DNA of 64,000 bases from JAJFJD01 sp965228425. Lineage in GTDB: Bacteria; Pseudomonadota; Alphaproteobacteria; UBA8366. Both the position numbers and the translations under genes were made by a program. Positions 44,121 through 52,477 of the stretch are shown in pieces. Each line of letters opens with the position of its first letter. Position 1 is the stretch's first letter. Under the pieces are notes generated by a model that ran no database searches, was not told where the DNA came from, and was given only the letters and a program-made list of their open reading frames with translations. The stretch spans positions 2,232,001-2,296,000 of the forward strand of contig OZ245815.1 in NCBI GenBank assembly GCA_965228425.1, given 5' to 3'.

Positions 44121-45326
44121 ATGTTGGACGCATATCTCTACGCTGGAAAACGCACTCCCTTTGGCCGTCATGCCGGATCGCTGGCGAAGGTTCGCCCCGA
44201 CGACATGCTGGCCAGCGCCATCAAGTCGGTCGTCGAGGACAACCCGATCAACGCGGAAGAGATCGAAGATGTCTATGTCGGCTGCGGCAACCAGGGCGGC
44301 GAAGACGCCCGTTGCGTCGCGCGCCACGCGTTGCTTCTGGCTGGATTGCCGGAATCGGTGCCGGGCATGGTCTTCCAGCGCAACTGCGCCAGCGGGTTGA
44401 GCGCTATTTCCTCGGCGGCCCAGGCCATCACGGTCGGCGAAGCCGACATGATCGTGGCCGGCGGCGTTGAGAGTATGAGCCGCGCGCCCTTTGTGGTCGG
44501 TAAATCCGAGAATGCCTTCGGCCGCGACTTCAAGGTTTTCGATTCGACCATTGGTGACCGTTTCCCGAATCCGCGGATCCAAAAGGAATTCGGTGCGGAT
44601 TCGATGCCGGAAACCGCCGACAACCTGGCCTCTGATTTCCAGATCACCCGCGAGGAAGCCGATACCTTCGCGCTCGCGTCGCAGATGAAATACAAGGCCG
44701 GGAAGGAAGCCGGCTTCTTCGACGACGAGATCGATCCGGTCACCTTTAACGGCGGCCGGAAGGTCGGTGAGGTCACGGTCAGCGAGGACGAGCATCCGCG
44801 TCCCCAGACGACGATGGAAAGCCTGGCAAAGTTGCGCGTCCTGTTCGAAGGCGGCGTGACGACGGCGGGCAACGCGTCGGGCGTGAATGACGGTGCGGTT
44901 GCCGTGCTGATCGGTAGCAAGGAACTCGGCGAGCGCACCGGCATGAAGCCGATCGCGAAGATCCTGTCGACCGCCGCTGCCGGCGTGCCGCCTCGCATCA
45001 TGGGCTACGGCCCGGTTCCTGCCACCGAGAAGGCATTGGCCCGCGCCGGTCTGACCCATAAGGACATGGACGTCATCGAGATCAACGAGGCCTTCGCCTC
45101 GCAGGTGCTGGCCTGTCTCAAGGGCATGGGCCTGCCGTATGACGACAGCCGCGTGAACATGAACGGCGGGGCCATCGCGCTCGGCCATCCGCTCGGCGCA
45201 TCCGGTCCCCGCATTGCCCTGACGGCGGCGCGGCAGTTGCAGCGCACCGGCGGCAAATACGCGCTTGCCACGCTTTGCGTCGGCATCGGTCAGGGCGCGG
45301 CGATGATCATGGAACGCTGCGACTAA
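44121..45326 (+). CDS. Thiolase, beta-ketoadipyl-CoA thiolase-like
   Basis: A 401-residue thiolase. The acyl-carrying Cys89 is in RNCASGLSAIS, the His356 in GHPLGASGPR and the second catalytic Cys386 in LCVGIGQG. The opening DAYLYAGKRTPFGRHAGSLA and the TIGDRFPNPR...DSMPETADN region closely resemble PcaF/PaaJ, which cleave 3-oxoadipyl-CoA. ATG 44121 follows AAGAAGGA; the longer frame from 44052 overlaps the upstream gene and is rejected. Coupled with the PaaH-type gene and closed by a terminator. Confidence 0.9.
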   Translation: MLDAYLYAGKRTPFGRHAGSLAKVRPDDMLASAIKSVVEDNPINAEEIEDVYVGCGNQGGEDARCVARHALLLAGLPESVPGMVFQRNCASGLSAISSAAQAITVGEADMIVAGGVESMSRAPFVVGKSENAFGRDFKVFDSTIGDRFPNPRIQKEFGADSMPETADNLASDFQITREEADTFALASQMKYKAGKEAGFFDDEIDPVTFNGGRKVGEVTVSEDEHPRPQTTMESLAKLRVLFEGGVTTAGNASGVNDGAVAVLIGSKELGERTGMKPIAKILSTAAAGVPPRIMGYGPVPATEKALARAGLTHKDMDVIEINEAFASQVLACLKGMGLPYDDSRVNMNGGAIALGHPLGASGPRIALTAARQLQRTGGKYALATLCVGIGQGAAMIMERCD

Positions 45327-45339
45327 TTTCCCGTTAGCG

Positions 45340-45377
45340 ATCCCCGTGCTGGTATTTCCGGCACGGGGATTTATTTT
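45340..45377 (+). terminator. Rho-independent terminator after the thiolase gene
   Basis: A 13-bp stem ATCCCCGTGCTGG/CCGGCACGGGGAT, with one G-T pair and a TATTT loop, is followed by TTATTTT. It ends the paaH-thiolase unit and insulates the following dehydrogenase gene. Confidence 0.9.
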
Positions 45378-45442
45378 GGCTACAATCGGACCGCGTTGCC
45401 GAACCCTCGGCGGCGCCCGAAACCGTGAGAGGATGCTTCCCC

Positions 45443-46627
45443 GTGTCGGAACTGAGACCTGATTTCGCCTGGGACGACCCGTTCCTGCTGGACGATCAAC
45501 TGACCGAGGAGGAACGGCAGATCCGCGACGTGGCGCGCGACTTCGCCCAGGAACGGCTGATGCCGGAAATCCTCGAATGGAACCGGCACGAATCCTTCGA
45601 TCCCGGGATCATGAAGGAGTTCGGCGAACTAGGGTTCCTCGGCGCGAACATCCCCGAATACGGCTGTGCCGGGATCGGTTTCGTCGCCTACGGCTTGATC
45701 GCCCGGGAGCTGGAGCGGGTCGACACCGCCTTCCGGTCGGGCGTCGGCGTGCAGTCGGGTCTCGTCATGGCGCCGATCTATCAATACGGCAGCGACGACC
45801 AGAAGGAAAAATATCTGCCGGGGCTGCGCGACGGCACGACGATCGGCTGTTTCGGTCTGACCGAACCGGATCACGGTTCCGACGCCGGGAGCATGACGAC
45901 GCGGGCGCGCTCGGTCGACGGCGGCTATAAGCTCAGCGGCACCAAGCAATGGATCACGCATTCGCCCATCGCCGACCTGTTCCTGGTCTGGGCCAAGGAC
46001 GACGACGGCAAGGTCGGCGGCTTCCTGATCGAGAAGGGGGCCAAGGGCCTGGACAACCCGAAGATCGAGGGCAAGTTCTCGGTCCGCGCATCCCCGACCG
46101 GCTTCATCATGATGGACGACGTCTTCGTGCCGGAAGAGAACCGCCTACCGGACGCGCGGGGCCTCGGCGCGCCGCTGTCATGTCTCAACAACGCGCGTTT
46201 CGGCATCTGCTGGGGCGCGATGGGGGCTGCCGAATTCTGCTGGCATGCCTCGCGGCAATACACGCTCGACCGGACCCAATTCGGCCGGCCCTTGGCGGCG
46301 ACGCAATTGGTGCAGAAGAAGCTCGCCGACATGCAGACCGAGATCACGCTCGGCCTCCAGGGCGCGTACCGGATCAGCCGGATGCGCGAGGAAGGCACCG
46401 TCAGTTCCGAGGCGATCTCGCTGGTCAAGCGCAACAACACGGGCAAGGCGCTGGAGATCGCCCGGATGGCGCGCGACATGCACGGCGGCAACGGCATCGT
46501 CGACGAATTCCACGTGATCCGTCACATGATGAACATGGAGACGATCAACACGCTGGAAGGCACCTACGACATCCACACGCTGATCCTTGGACGCTCGCAG
46601 ACGGGCATTCAGGCTTTTACGGGCTAA
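45443..46627 (+). CDS. Glutaryl-CoA dehydrogenase-type acyl-CoA dehydrogenase
   Basis: A 394-residue flavoenzyme. The start FAWDDPFLLDDQLTEEERQI and the end INTLEGTYDIHTLILGRSQTG match glutaryl-CoA dehydrogenase very closely; the Glu of LEGTYDIH is the catalytic base, and TGIQAF is the family ending. It oxidises and decarboxylates glutaryl-CoA to crotonyl-CoA, as in lysine, tryptophan or aromatic degradation. GTG 45443 (MSELRPDF) is preferred to GTG 45425. It follows the thiolase terminator, so it has its own promoter. Confidence 0.92.
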   Translation: MSELRPDFAWDDPFLLDDQLTEEERQIRDVARDFAQERLMPEILEWNRHESFDPGIMKEFGELGFLGANIPEYGCAGIGFVAYGLIARELERVDTAFRSGVGVQSGLVMAPIYQYGSDDQKEKYLPGLRDGTTIGCFGLTEPDHGSDAGSMTTRARSVDGGYKLSGTKQWITHSPIADLFLVWAKDDDGKVGGFLIEKGAKGLDNPKIEGKFSVRASPTGFIMMDDVFVPEENRLPDARGLGAPLSCLNNARFGICWGAMGAAEFCWHASRQYTLDRTQFGRPLAATQLVQKKLADMQTEITLGLQGAYRISRMREEGTVSSEAISLVKRNNTGKALEIARMARDMHGGNGIVDEFHVIRHMMNMETINTLEGTYDIHTLILGRSQTGIQAFTG

Positions 46628-46630
46628 TTT

Positions 46631-46700
46631 CACTTGTCGCTCCCGCGGAAGCGGGAGACCGTCGTGCCAAGGATTCCCGGTTTCGCCGGAATGACGGTAG
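46631..46700. repeat. REP-like inverted repeat pair, copy 2
   Basis: Downstream of the glutaryl-CoA dehydrogenase gene, a left arm CTTGTCGCTCCCGCGGAAGC and a right arm that reads CCGTCATTCCGGCGAAACCG on the minus strand repeat the unit found at 33641-33710. Both arms keep the GTC...CCGCGxAAxCGGGA core, with more mismatches than copy 1. It reaches the promoter region of the GST gene. Confidence 0.72.
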
Positions 46701-46739
46701 AGTTTGAGATCGGACACGTCGTCTCTTTGGGAGAACCCC

Positions 46740-47372
46740 ATGCTCAAACTCTACAGCGCGCCCTTCAACTCGGCCGGGCAGCGGGTTAGGACGGCGCTGC
46801 ATCTCAAAGGCGTGCCGTTCGAGTTCATTTCGGTGCCGGAGATCGGCTGGGAGGCCTATCGCGAGATCAACCCGCAGGGATTGATGCCGACGCTCGACGT
46901 GGGCGGCGAGTTGTTCGCGCAGTCCACCGCCACCCTCGAATACATCGAAGAGACCTACCCCGATCCGCCGTTGCTGCCGGCGGACCCGATAGAGCGGGGC
47001 CGGGTGCGGGCATTCGCCCAGCATATCGCCTGCGACATGCACCCGCTGCACGTCACCCGCGTGCGCAACCGGCTGAAGGAGCAGTTCGGCGCGAGCGACG
47101 AGGACACCTATGTCTGGTACCGGCATTGGATGTCCACCGGCCTGACCGCGTTGGAGGAACTGCTGCGCCGCCGGCCGGTCGCCACGACCTATTGCTATGG
47201 CGAAAGCCCAACCATGGCAGACCTGTATCTGGTGCCGCAGGTCATGAACGGCCGCCGCTACAAGACCGACTTCACGCCCTTTCCGTTGATCGTCGCCATC
47301 GACGAGGCCTGCCGCGCACTGCCTGCCTTCCAGGCGGGCATGCCGGAAAACCAGCCCGGATACAGCGAATAA
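46740..47372 (+). CDS. Glutathione S-transferase family protein, zeta/maleylacetoacetate isomerase-like
   Basis: A 210-residue GST. The thioredoxin-fold half begins MLKLYSAPFNSAGQRVRTAL, and QSTATLEYIEETYPDPPLLP is the glutathione-binding and zeta-like segment. The usual zeta SSCSxRVR motif is changed to NSAGQRVR, so the catalytic Ser may be Ser9 or lost. ATG 46740 follows GGGAG; ATG 46704 lies in the repeat. A role in isomerising maleylacetoacetate or maleylpyruvate is plausible beside aromatic pathway genes but not shown. Confidence 0.82.
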   Translation: MLKLYSAPFNSAGQRVRTALHLKGVPFEFISVPEIGWEAYREINPQGLMPTLDVGGELFAQSTATLEYIEETYPDPPLLPADPIERGRVRAFAQHIACDMHPLHVTRVRNRLKEQFGASDEDTYVWYRHWMSTGLTALEELLRRRPVATTYCYGESPTMADLYLVPQVMNGRRYKTDFTPFPLIVAIDEACRALPAFQAGMPENQPGYSE

Positions 47373-47441
47373 ACCGCTTCGGGCTGGCAAAGCCGCAGCC
47401 ATGCCGTAGCATATGCGGCTGATTCACCGACAGGCGGCGCC

Positions 47442-48251
47442 ATGAAATTCATCCACGTCACCGACCCGCACATCGTGAAACCGGGGAAGACGCTGTTCGG
47501 CCTCGATGTGCACGAGCGGCTGGCGAAATGCATCGAGAGTATCAACGCCAACCACGCGGATGCCGAGTTCTGCATCTGGACCGGTGATATCGTGCATTGG
47601 GGCGACCATGACTCCTACCATCACTTCCGGGACGCCATCGCGGCGCTTCCGATGCCGAGCCATCTGGTGATGGGCAACCACGACAAGCGCGAGACGCTGC
47701 TGGAGGTCTTTCCCGACACGCCCGTCGACGCGAACGGTTTCGTGCAATATGCCCTCGACGTCTCGGCGGGTCGGTTCCTGATCCTCGATACGGTGCAGGT
47801 GGGGACGCACTCCGGCGAATTATGCGATGCGCGGCTCGACTGGTTCGAAGGGCAGCTCGATGCGGCGGCGGACCGCAACCTCTATATCTTCATGCACCAT
47901 CCGCCGATGCGCGTCGGCATGGCGGGCATGGACAGCATGCGCCTCTCTGGCGTGGACCGGTTCGTCAAGGCTGTGACGGGCCGGGACAATATCCAGCATC
48001 TCTTCTGCGGCCACCTGCACCGGCCGATACACGGGTCGTGGCGGGGCATTCCGTTCTCGACCCTGCGGGCGACCAGCCATGCCTTCAAGCTGTCGCTCGG
48101 CCCCGACTACGAGTTGGTGACCACGCACGAAAATCCCGGCTATGCGGTCGTGCTCGTCAAGGACGGCGCGACGGTCATCCATGATCACAGCTATTTGGAG
48201 GAAGGGCCGGAATTCGAATACAAAAAGAAACCAAAGAACGCAGAGAAATAG
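47442..48251 (+). CDS. Metallophosphoesterase, GpdQ/CpdA-type phosphodiesterase
   Basis: A 269-residue class III phosphodiesterase. The metal-binding motifs are in order: VTDPHIV (residues 5-11), WTGDIVHWGDHD, MGNHDKRE, FMHHPPMR and CGHLHRP. This spacing matches GpdQ and CpdA, which hydrolyse glycerophosphodiesters or cAMP. It ends with a Lys-rich tail. The carboxyltransferase gene follows after 13 bases, which suggests cotranscription, though the chemical link is unclear. Confidence 0.88.
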   Translation: MKFIHVTDPHIVKPGKTLFGLDVHERLAKCIESINANHADAEFCIWTGDIVHWGDHDSYHHFRDAIAALPMPSHLVMGNHDKRETLLEVFPDTPVDANGFVQYALDVSAGRFLILDTVQVGTHSGELCDARLDWFEGQLDAAADRNLYIFMHHPPMRVGMAGMDSMRLSGVDRFVKAVTGRDNIQHLFCGHLHRPIHGSWRGIPFSTLRATSHAFKLSLGPDYELVTTHENPGYAVVLVKDGATVIHDHSYLEEGPEFEYKKKPKNAEK

Positions 48252-48264
48252 GGGCGACGCGGAC

Positions 48265-49818
48265 ATGAGCTGGCAAAAAGAGATCGACGAGCTGCGGCAC
48301 CGCGAGGCGCTCGCCCGGAAGATGGGCGGCAAGGAGAAGATCGCCCGCCATCATAACCAGGGCAAGCTGACGGTGCGCGAACGGATCGACGGCTTGGTCG
48401 ACGCCGGCAGCTTCCACGAGATCGGCACCGCGACCGGCGTTGCCGAATACGACGAGGACGGCCAGCTCAAGGACATGACGCCGACCAACTATCTGTTCGG
48501 GCATGCGCGGCTCGACGGGCGGCGCGTCGTCATCGCAGGCGACGATTTCACGGTGCGCGGTGGGGCGAACGACGCGGGCAATCTGGAAAAGGCGCTTGCG
48601 TCCGAGCGCATGGCGCGCGACCTGCGCCTGCCGATCGTGCGCCTGATCGACGGCACCGGCGGCGGCGGCTCGGTCAAGAATATCGAGACCAAGGGGCACA
48701 CCCTGTTGCCGGGTTACGACGGCCGAAAATGGGTCTACATGGTCGAGAACCTGGCGACGGTGCCGGTGGTGTCGCTGGCGCTTGGGTCGACCGCCGGGCT
48801 CGGCGCGGCGCGGGTCGCGGCGAGCCATTATTCGGTCATCGTCAAGGACACGGCACAGATGTTCGTCGCCGGGCCGCCGGTGGTGGCGCGGATCGGCCAG
48901 GACCTGAGCAAGAACGAACTTGGCGGCAGCGAGATCCACACGCGCAACGGTGCGATCGACGACGAAGCCGAGAGCGAGTCCGATGCCTTCGACCGCGCCC
49001 GCAAGTTCTTGTCCTACCTGCCGCCGAGCGTCTACGACGCGCCGCCGCGCGGCCCGCGCGAGGACGACCCGGAACGCAAGGACGACTGGCTGATCTCCGC
49101 GATCCCGCGCAACCGCCGCCAAGTTTACAAGATGCGGCCGATCATCGACTCCCTGGTCGACCAGGGGTCGTTCTTCGAGATCGGCGCGAAGTGGGGCCGC
49201 TCGATGATCACCGGCTTCGCCCGGCTCGACGGCTGGCCGGTCGCGGTGATGGCGAACGATCCGTATCACTATGCCGGGGCGTGGACCGCGGCGGCGTCGG
49301 AAAAGGTCCAGCGCTTCGTCGATCTGGCCGAGGTGTTCCACCTGCCGATGGTGCATCTGGTGGACAACCCCGGCTTCCTCGTGGGCCTGCAGGCCGAGCA
49401 GGAAGGCACGATCCGCTATGGTGCCAAGGCGTTGTCGGCGGTGTTCCAATCGACGATTCCCTGGGCCACGGTCATCGTGCGCAAGGCGTTCGGCGTGGCC
49501 GGGTCGGGCCACATGAACCCGGACCGCTACTGCATCCGCGCCGCCTGGCCGTCGGGCGACTGGGGGTCGTTGCCGATGGAAGGCGGGATCGAGGCCGCCT
49601 ACAAGGCGGATATCGCGGCTGCGGACGATCCGGCGGCGCGGTTGACCGAGATCGAGGAGCGGCTGGAAAAACTGCGCTCGCCCTTGCGCAGCGCCGAACG
49701 CTTCATGCCGGAAGAGATCATCGACCCCCGCGACACCCGCCCGATGCTCTGCGACTTCGCGGAGATGGCCGCCCCGTTGCGGGTGCCGGGGAAACGGGCG
49801 TTCGGGTTCAGGCCCTAG
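48265..49818 (+). CDS. Acyl-CoA carboxylase carboxyltransferase subunit
   Basis: A 517-residue carboxyltransferase. The start MSWQKEIDELRHREALARKM, the GKLTVRERIDGLVDAGSFHE segment and VHLVDNPGFLVGLQAEQEG with FGVAGSGHMNPDRYC in the C-terminal half are typical of biotin-dependent carboxylases. ATG 48265 is chosen; the frame is open to 48142 but that overlaps the upstream gene. The usual biotin carboxylase partner is missing from the window. It differs clearly from the carboxyltransferase at 23367. Confidence 0.88.
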   Translation: MSWQKEIDELRHREALARKMGGKEKIARHHNQGKLTVRERIDGLVDAGSFHEIGTATGVAEYDEDGQLKDMTPTNYLFGHARLDGRRVVIAGDDFTVRGGANDAGNLEKALASERMARDLRLPIVRLIDGTGGGGSVKNIETKGHTLLPGYDGRKWVYMVENLATVPVVSLALGSTAGLGAARVAASHYSVIVKDTAQMFVAGPPVVARIGQDLSKNELGGSEIHTRNGAIDDEAESESDAFDRARKFLSYLPPSVYDAPPRGPREDDPERKDDWLISAIPRNRRQVYKMRPIIDSLVDQGSFFEIGAKWGRSMITGFARLDGWPVAVMANDPYHYAGAWTAAASEKVQRFVDLAEVFHLPMVHLVDNPGFLVGLQAEQEGTIRYGAKALSAVFQSTIPWATVIVRKAFGVAGSGHMNPDRYCIRAAWPSGDWGSLPMEGGIEAAYKADIAAADDPAARLTEIEERLEKLRSPLRSAERFMPEEIIDPRDTRPMLCDFAEMAAPLRVPGKRAFGFRP

Positions 49819-49828
49819 CGGCCTCCGG

Positions 49829-50248
49829 TTAGGCGCCGGATGGCGCTGGAATCACAAGCTGTGTCTGCGTGACCAGCGCGGCGAGACGACCTGCCTCAGT
49901 GGTGACCCGCGTCTGCCAGACCATCGTTGTCCGGCCTCGGTGTATGGGCGTCGTCTCGCCGATGATGCGTTGGCCGACCGGCGCCGCAGCGAGGAAGTTT
50001 GTCTTGCTTTCGACGGTGGTGGTGTGTGCGCCGTCGGGCAGGTTCAGGACGGTTCCCGCTGCACCAAGAGTATCGGCAAACGCCATCAAGGTTCCCCCAT
50101 GGGCGACCTCGGGTCGCGTGCACAGGTCGTCGCGAATCAGCAGTTCGGCCACCACGCGGTCAAGCTCGGCACTGGTAAAGCGAATGCCTAAGAGTTTCGC
50201 GAGAGGCAGCAAGTCCTCATTAAGCTGGGTCAGTCGGTCCATCATCAC
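49829..50248 (-). CDS. PaaI-type hotdog thioesterase
   Basis: A 139-residue hotdog protein. VAHGGTLMAFADTLGAAG holds the general base Asp of the PaaI/YbgC-like thioesterases, preceded by a signature HGG. The fold is completed by TTVESKTNFLAAAPVGQRI. It would hydrolyse an acyl- or aryl-CoA thioester. It is the last gene after the ABC importer and enolase-type enzyme, 100 bases below it, with three consecutive ATGs at the start. Confidence 0.83.
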   Translation of the reverse strand: MMMDRLTQLNEDLLPLAKLLGIRFTSAELDRVVAELLIRDDLCTRPEVAHGGTLMAFADTLGAAGTVLNLPDGAHTTTVESKTNFLAAAPVGQRIIGETTPIHRGRTTMVWQTRVTTEAGRLAALVTQTQLVIPAPSGA

Positions 50249-50347
50249 TGTCCCTAATTCGTGGCAATCAGAATTGGTAGATTAGTTGAGGACAGATTAG
50301 CGGTGCGTTCATGGCCATACGAGTCCGTTACGTCTTGGGCGGTCGGA

Positions 50348-51493
50348 TCAGACCAAATACTCGGCCAGCAATCCCAAATCTGGTTCGACGCCCAGCCCCG
50401 GTTCGTCCGGCAGCACCATCCGCCCGTCCTCGATCGGTGGTGGCGCGCCGCACATGGCTTCGCGCAGCGGGTTCGGGTTCACGTCGGCTTCCAGCAGGCC
50501 GTTGCCGCCCGCTGCCGCTAATAGATGCGCCGAGGCCATCAAGCCGACAGCGCCGCCGAGATAGTGCGGGCAGTAGGTCAGGCCGGCGTCGATGATGCGC
50601 TGGGCGACCGGCAGGCAGCCCGTGAAGCCGCCCCATTTGGTCATGTCCGGCTGGATATAGGCGATGTTACGGCTGGCGATCATCGCGTCGAAGGCCGCAT
50701 CGCCGCGCAGGTTCTCGCCCGCGGCCAGTACGACCGGCGAGGTATTGGCGATCGTCATCCACTCGTCGTCCGAGCGGTCGCAGGGCAGGGGTTCCTCGAT
50801 CCAGGTGAGACTGAACTCGTGCAACTTCGGCGTGACCTGCATCGCGGTTTCCAGGTCCCAGCCCTGGTTCACGTCAACCATAAGCTGCGTGCCCTTACCG
50901 AGCGTGTCGCGCAGCGTACGCAGATTGGCGATGTCGCGTTCGGCATCGAAGCCGATCTTGAGCTTGAAGGCCTTGTAACCTTCCGCCTGTTTTTCGGCGG
51001 CGATGACCTCGGGCGCGCCCGGATTGATGCCGCTGGCATAGACCGGCATCGTGCCGTCGCCGGATGTGCTGCCGGGGCCATCGAGATAGCGCCAGAGTCT
51101 CTGCCCGGCGCGGCGGGCGGCCAGGTCCCACAGCGCGATGTCGACGCCGGAAATCGCCTGGGCCAGCGGGCCGGACTCGCCGCCTTGCAGGTTGATGATA
51201 TGCGTGCGTTGGGTCATTGCATGATAGGCGGCGGCGGGGCTGTCCCAGTCCTCGCCGGTGACGAGGGGGGCGAGCAGCGTCTCGATCAACGCGACCCGGT
51301 GTTCCGCGCCGCAGGGCGGGAAGACGCACCAGACCTCGCCCCAGCCGACTGCGCCGTCCACGTCCTCCGCCCGGACGAGCAGGGCGGGGCGGTTGTCGAG
51401 CACGCCGAAGGAGGTGACGAGCGGCTCGGCAATCGGCGCGCGGTAGAACAGCGCCTCGAGCTTGCGGATTTGAAGGGGAGCGGTATCGGTCAT
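50348..51493 (-). CDS. Mandelate racemase/muconate lactonizing enzyme family protein
   Basis: A 381-residue enolase-superfamily enzyme. KAFKLKIGFD provides the KxK acid/base pair, MVDVNQGWD, TWIEEPLPCD and LAAGENLRGD hold the three metal ligands, and YCPHYLGGAVG the opposing His. This is the mandelate racemase subgroup rather than dipeptide epimerases, which have Lys at the opposite side. It follows the peptide-type ABC importer on the same strand, so its substrate may be what the importer brings in. Confidence 0.88.
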   Translation of the reverse strand: MTDTAPLQIRKLEALFYRAPIAEPLVTSFGVLDNRPALLVRAEDVDGAVGWGEVWCVFPPCGAEHRVALIETLLAPLVTGEDWDSPAAAYHAMTQRTHIINLQGGESGPLAQAISGVDIALWDLAARRAGQRLWRYLDGPGSTSGDGTMPVYASGINPGAPEVIAAEKQAEGYKAFKLKIGFDAERDIANLRTLRDTLGKGTQLMVDVNQGWDLETAMQVTPKLHEFSLTWIEEPLPCDRSDDEWMTIANTSPVVLAAGENLRGDAAFDAMIASRNIAYIQPDMTKWGGFTGCLPVAQRIIDAGLTYCPHYLGGAVGLMASAHLLAAAGGNGLLEADVNPNPLREAMCGAPPPIEDGRMVLPDEPGLGVEPDLGLLAEYLV

Positions 51494-51550
51494 CGGTGAC
51501 GCGATATTAGGCAGCGGCGCGCGCCGGGTCCACCGCCGTACGGCGCAGTC

Positions 51551-52477
51551 TTACTTCTCGAGGCGCGGGTTCAGCACGTCGCGCAGCCGGTCGCCGACCA
51601 GGTTGATGCTAATGATCGTGAACAGCAGGGCGACGCCCGGCAGCACGCTGATCCAGTATTTGCCGCCGAGCAGGTAGTCATAGCCGTTGGAGATCAGCAG
51701 GCCGAGCGACGGCTCGGTCACCGGCAGGCCGAGACCGAGGAAGGAGAGGGCGGCTTCGAGCGCGATTGCGTTGGCGACTTGTACTGTCGCGATGACGATC
51801 AGCGGCGGCAGGCAATTCGGCAAGAGATGGCGGAAGATCATGCGCAGGTTCGAAAGGGCGAGGCTGCGGCCCGCCTCCATGTATTCCTTGCCGAGTTCCG
51901 CCAGCGCGGTGCCGCGCACGGTGCGTGCGTAATAGGCCCACTGCACGATGACCAGCGCCATGATGACCTTGTCGACACCCTTGCCGAGAACCGACAGCAG
52001 GATCAGGGCGATCAACACGGTCGGGAAGCTGATCTGCACGTCGACTGCCCGCATGACCAGGGTATCGACCCGTCCGCCGAAATAGGCCGAACAAAGGCCG
52101 ACACTGGTGCCAACGATGACGGCGAGCACGGCGCTGCCGATCCCGACGAAGATGCTGAGGCGCAAGCCGTAGAAGATCGCGCTCACCATGTCGCGGCCCT
52201 GGTCATCGGTGCCGAGCCAATAGGTGCCGCCGGTATAGGCCTTCGCGCCGGGCGGCAGCAGGCTGTCGAGGATGTCGATCGCGCCGAGGTCGTAGGGGTT
52301 CTGCGGCGAAATCAGCGGCGCGAAGACCGCGATGAAGATGATGATCGCCGTACCGATGAACCCGATGATCGCCAGCGGGCTTTCGGCGTAGTCCGATACG
52401 ATTCTCCGCAACGGAGATTCCTGAAGGGCCGCTTCGGCTTCGGGGGTCGGTGGCGAGGTGTTGTCGGCGACGGTCAT
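51551..52477 (-). CDS. ABC transporter permease, DppC/OppC type
   Basis: A 308-residue inner-membrane permease. SDYAESPLAIIGFIGTAIII is the first segment, YWLGTDDQGRDMVSAIFYG is the family signature, and the EAA loop is near YMEAGRSLALSNLRMIFRHL. About six segments. ATG 52475-52477 overlaps the stop of the upstream permease by four bases (ATGA). It transports a peptide or other organic solute with the adjoining binding protein; no ATPase gene is near. Confidence 0.9.
   Translation of the reverse strand: MTVADNTSPPTPEAEAALQESPLRRIVSDYAESPLAIIGFIGTAIIIFIAVFAPLISPQNPYDLGAIDILDSLLPPGAKAYTGGTYWLGTDDQGRDMVSAIFYGLRLSIFVGIGSAVLAVIVGTSVGLCSAYFGGRVDTLVMRAVDVQISFPTVLIALILLSVLGKGVDKVIMALVIVQWAYYARTVRGTALAELGKEYMEAGRSLALSNLRMIFRHLLPNCLPPLIVIATVQVANAIALEAALSFLGLGLPVTEPSLGLLISNGYDYLLGGKYWISVLPGVALLFTIISINLVGDRLRDVLNPRLEK

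Noticed and set aside
44037..45188. A 383-codon minus-strand frame opposite the thiolase
   Set aside because: Shadow frame of a clear thiolase gene with all catalytic residues.
48175..49512. A 445-codon open frame on the minus strand across the carboxyltransferase gene
   Set aside because: It is antisense to a gene with clear domains; its product is His/Arg-rich and repetitive, typical of a GC-rich shadow frame.
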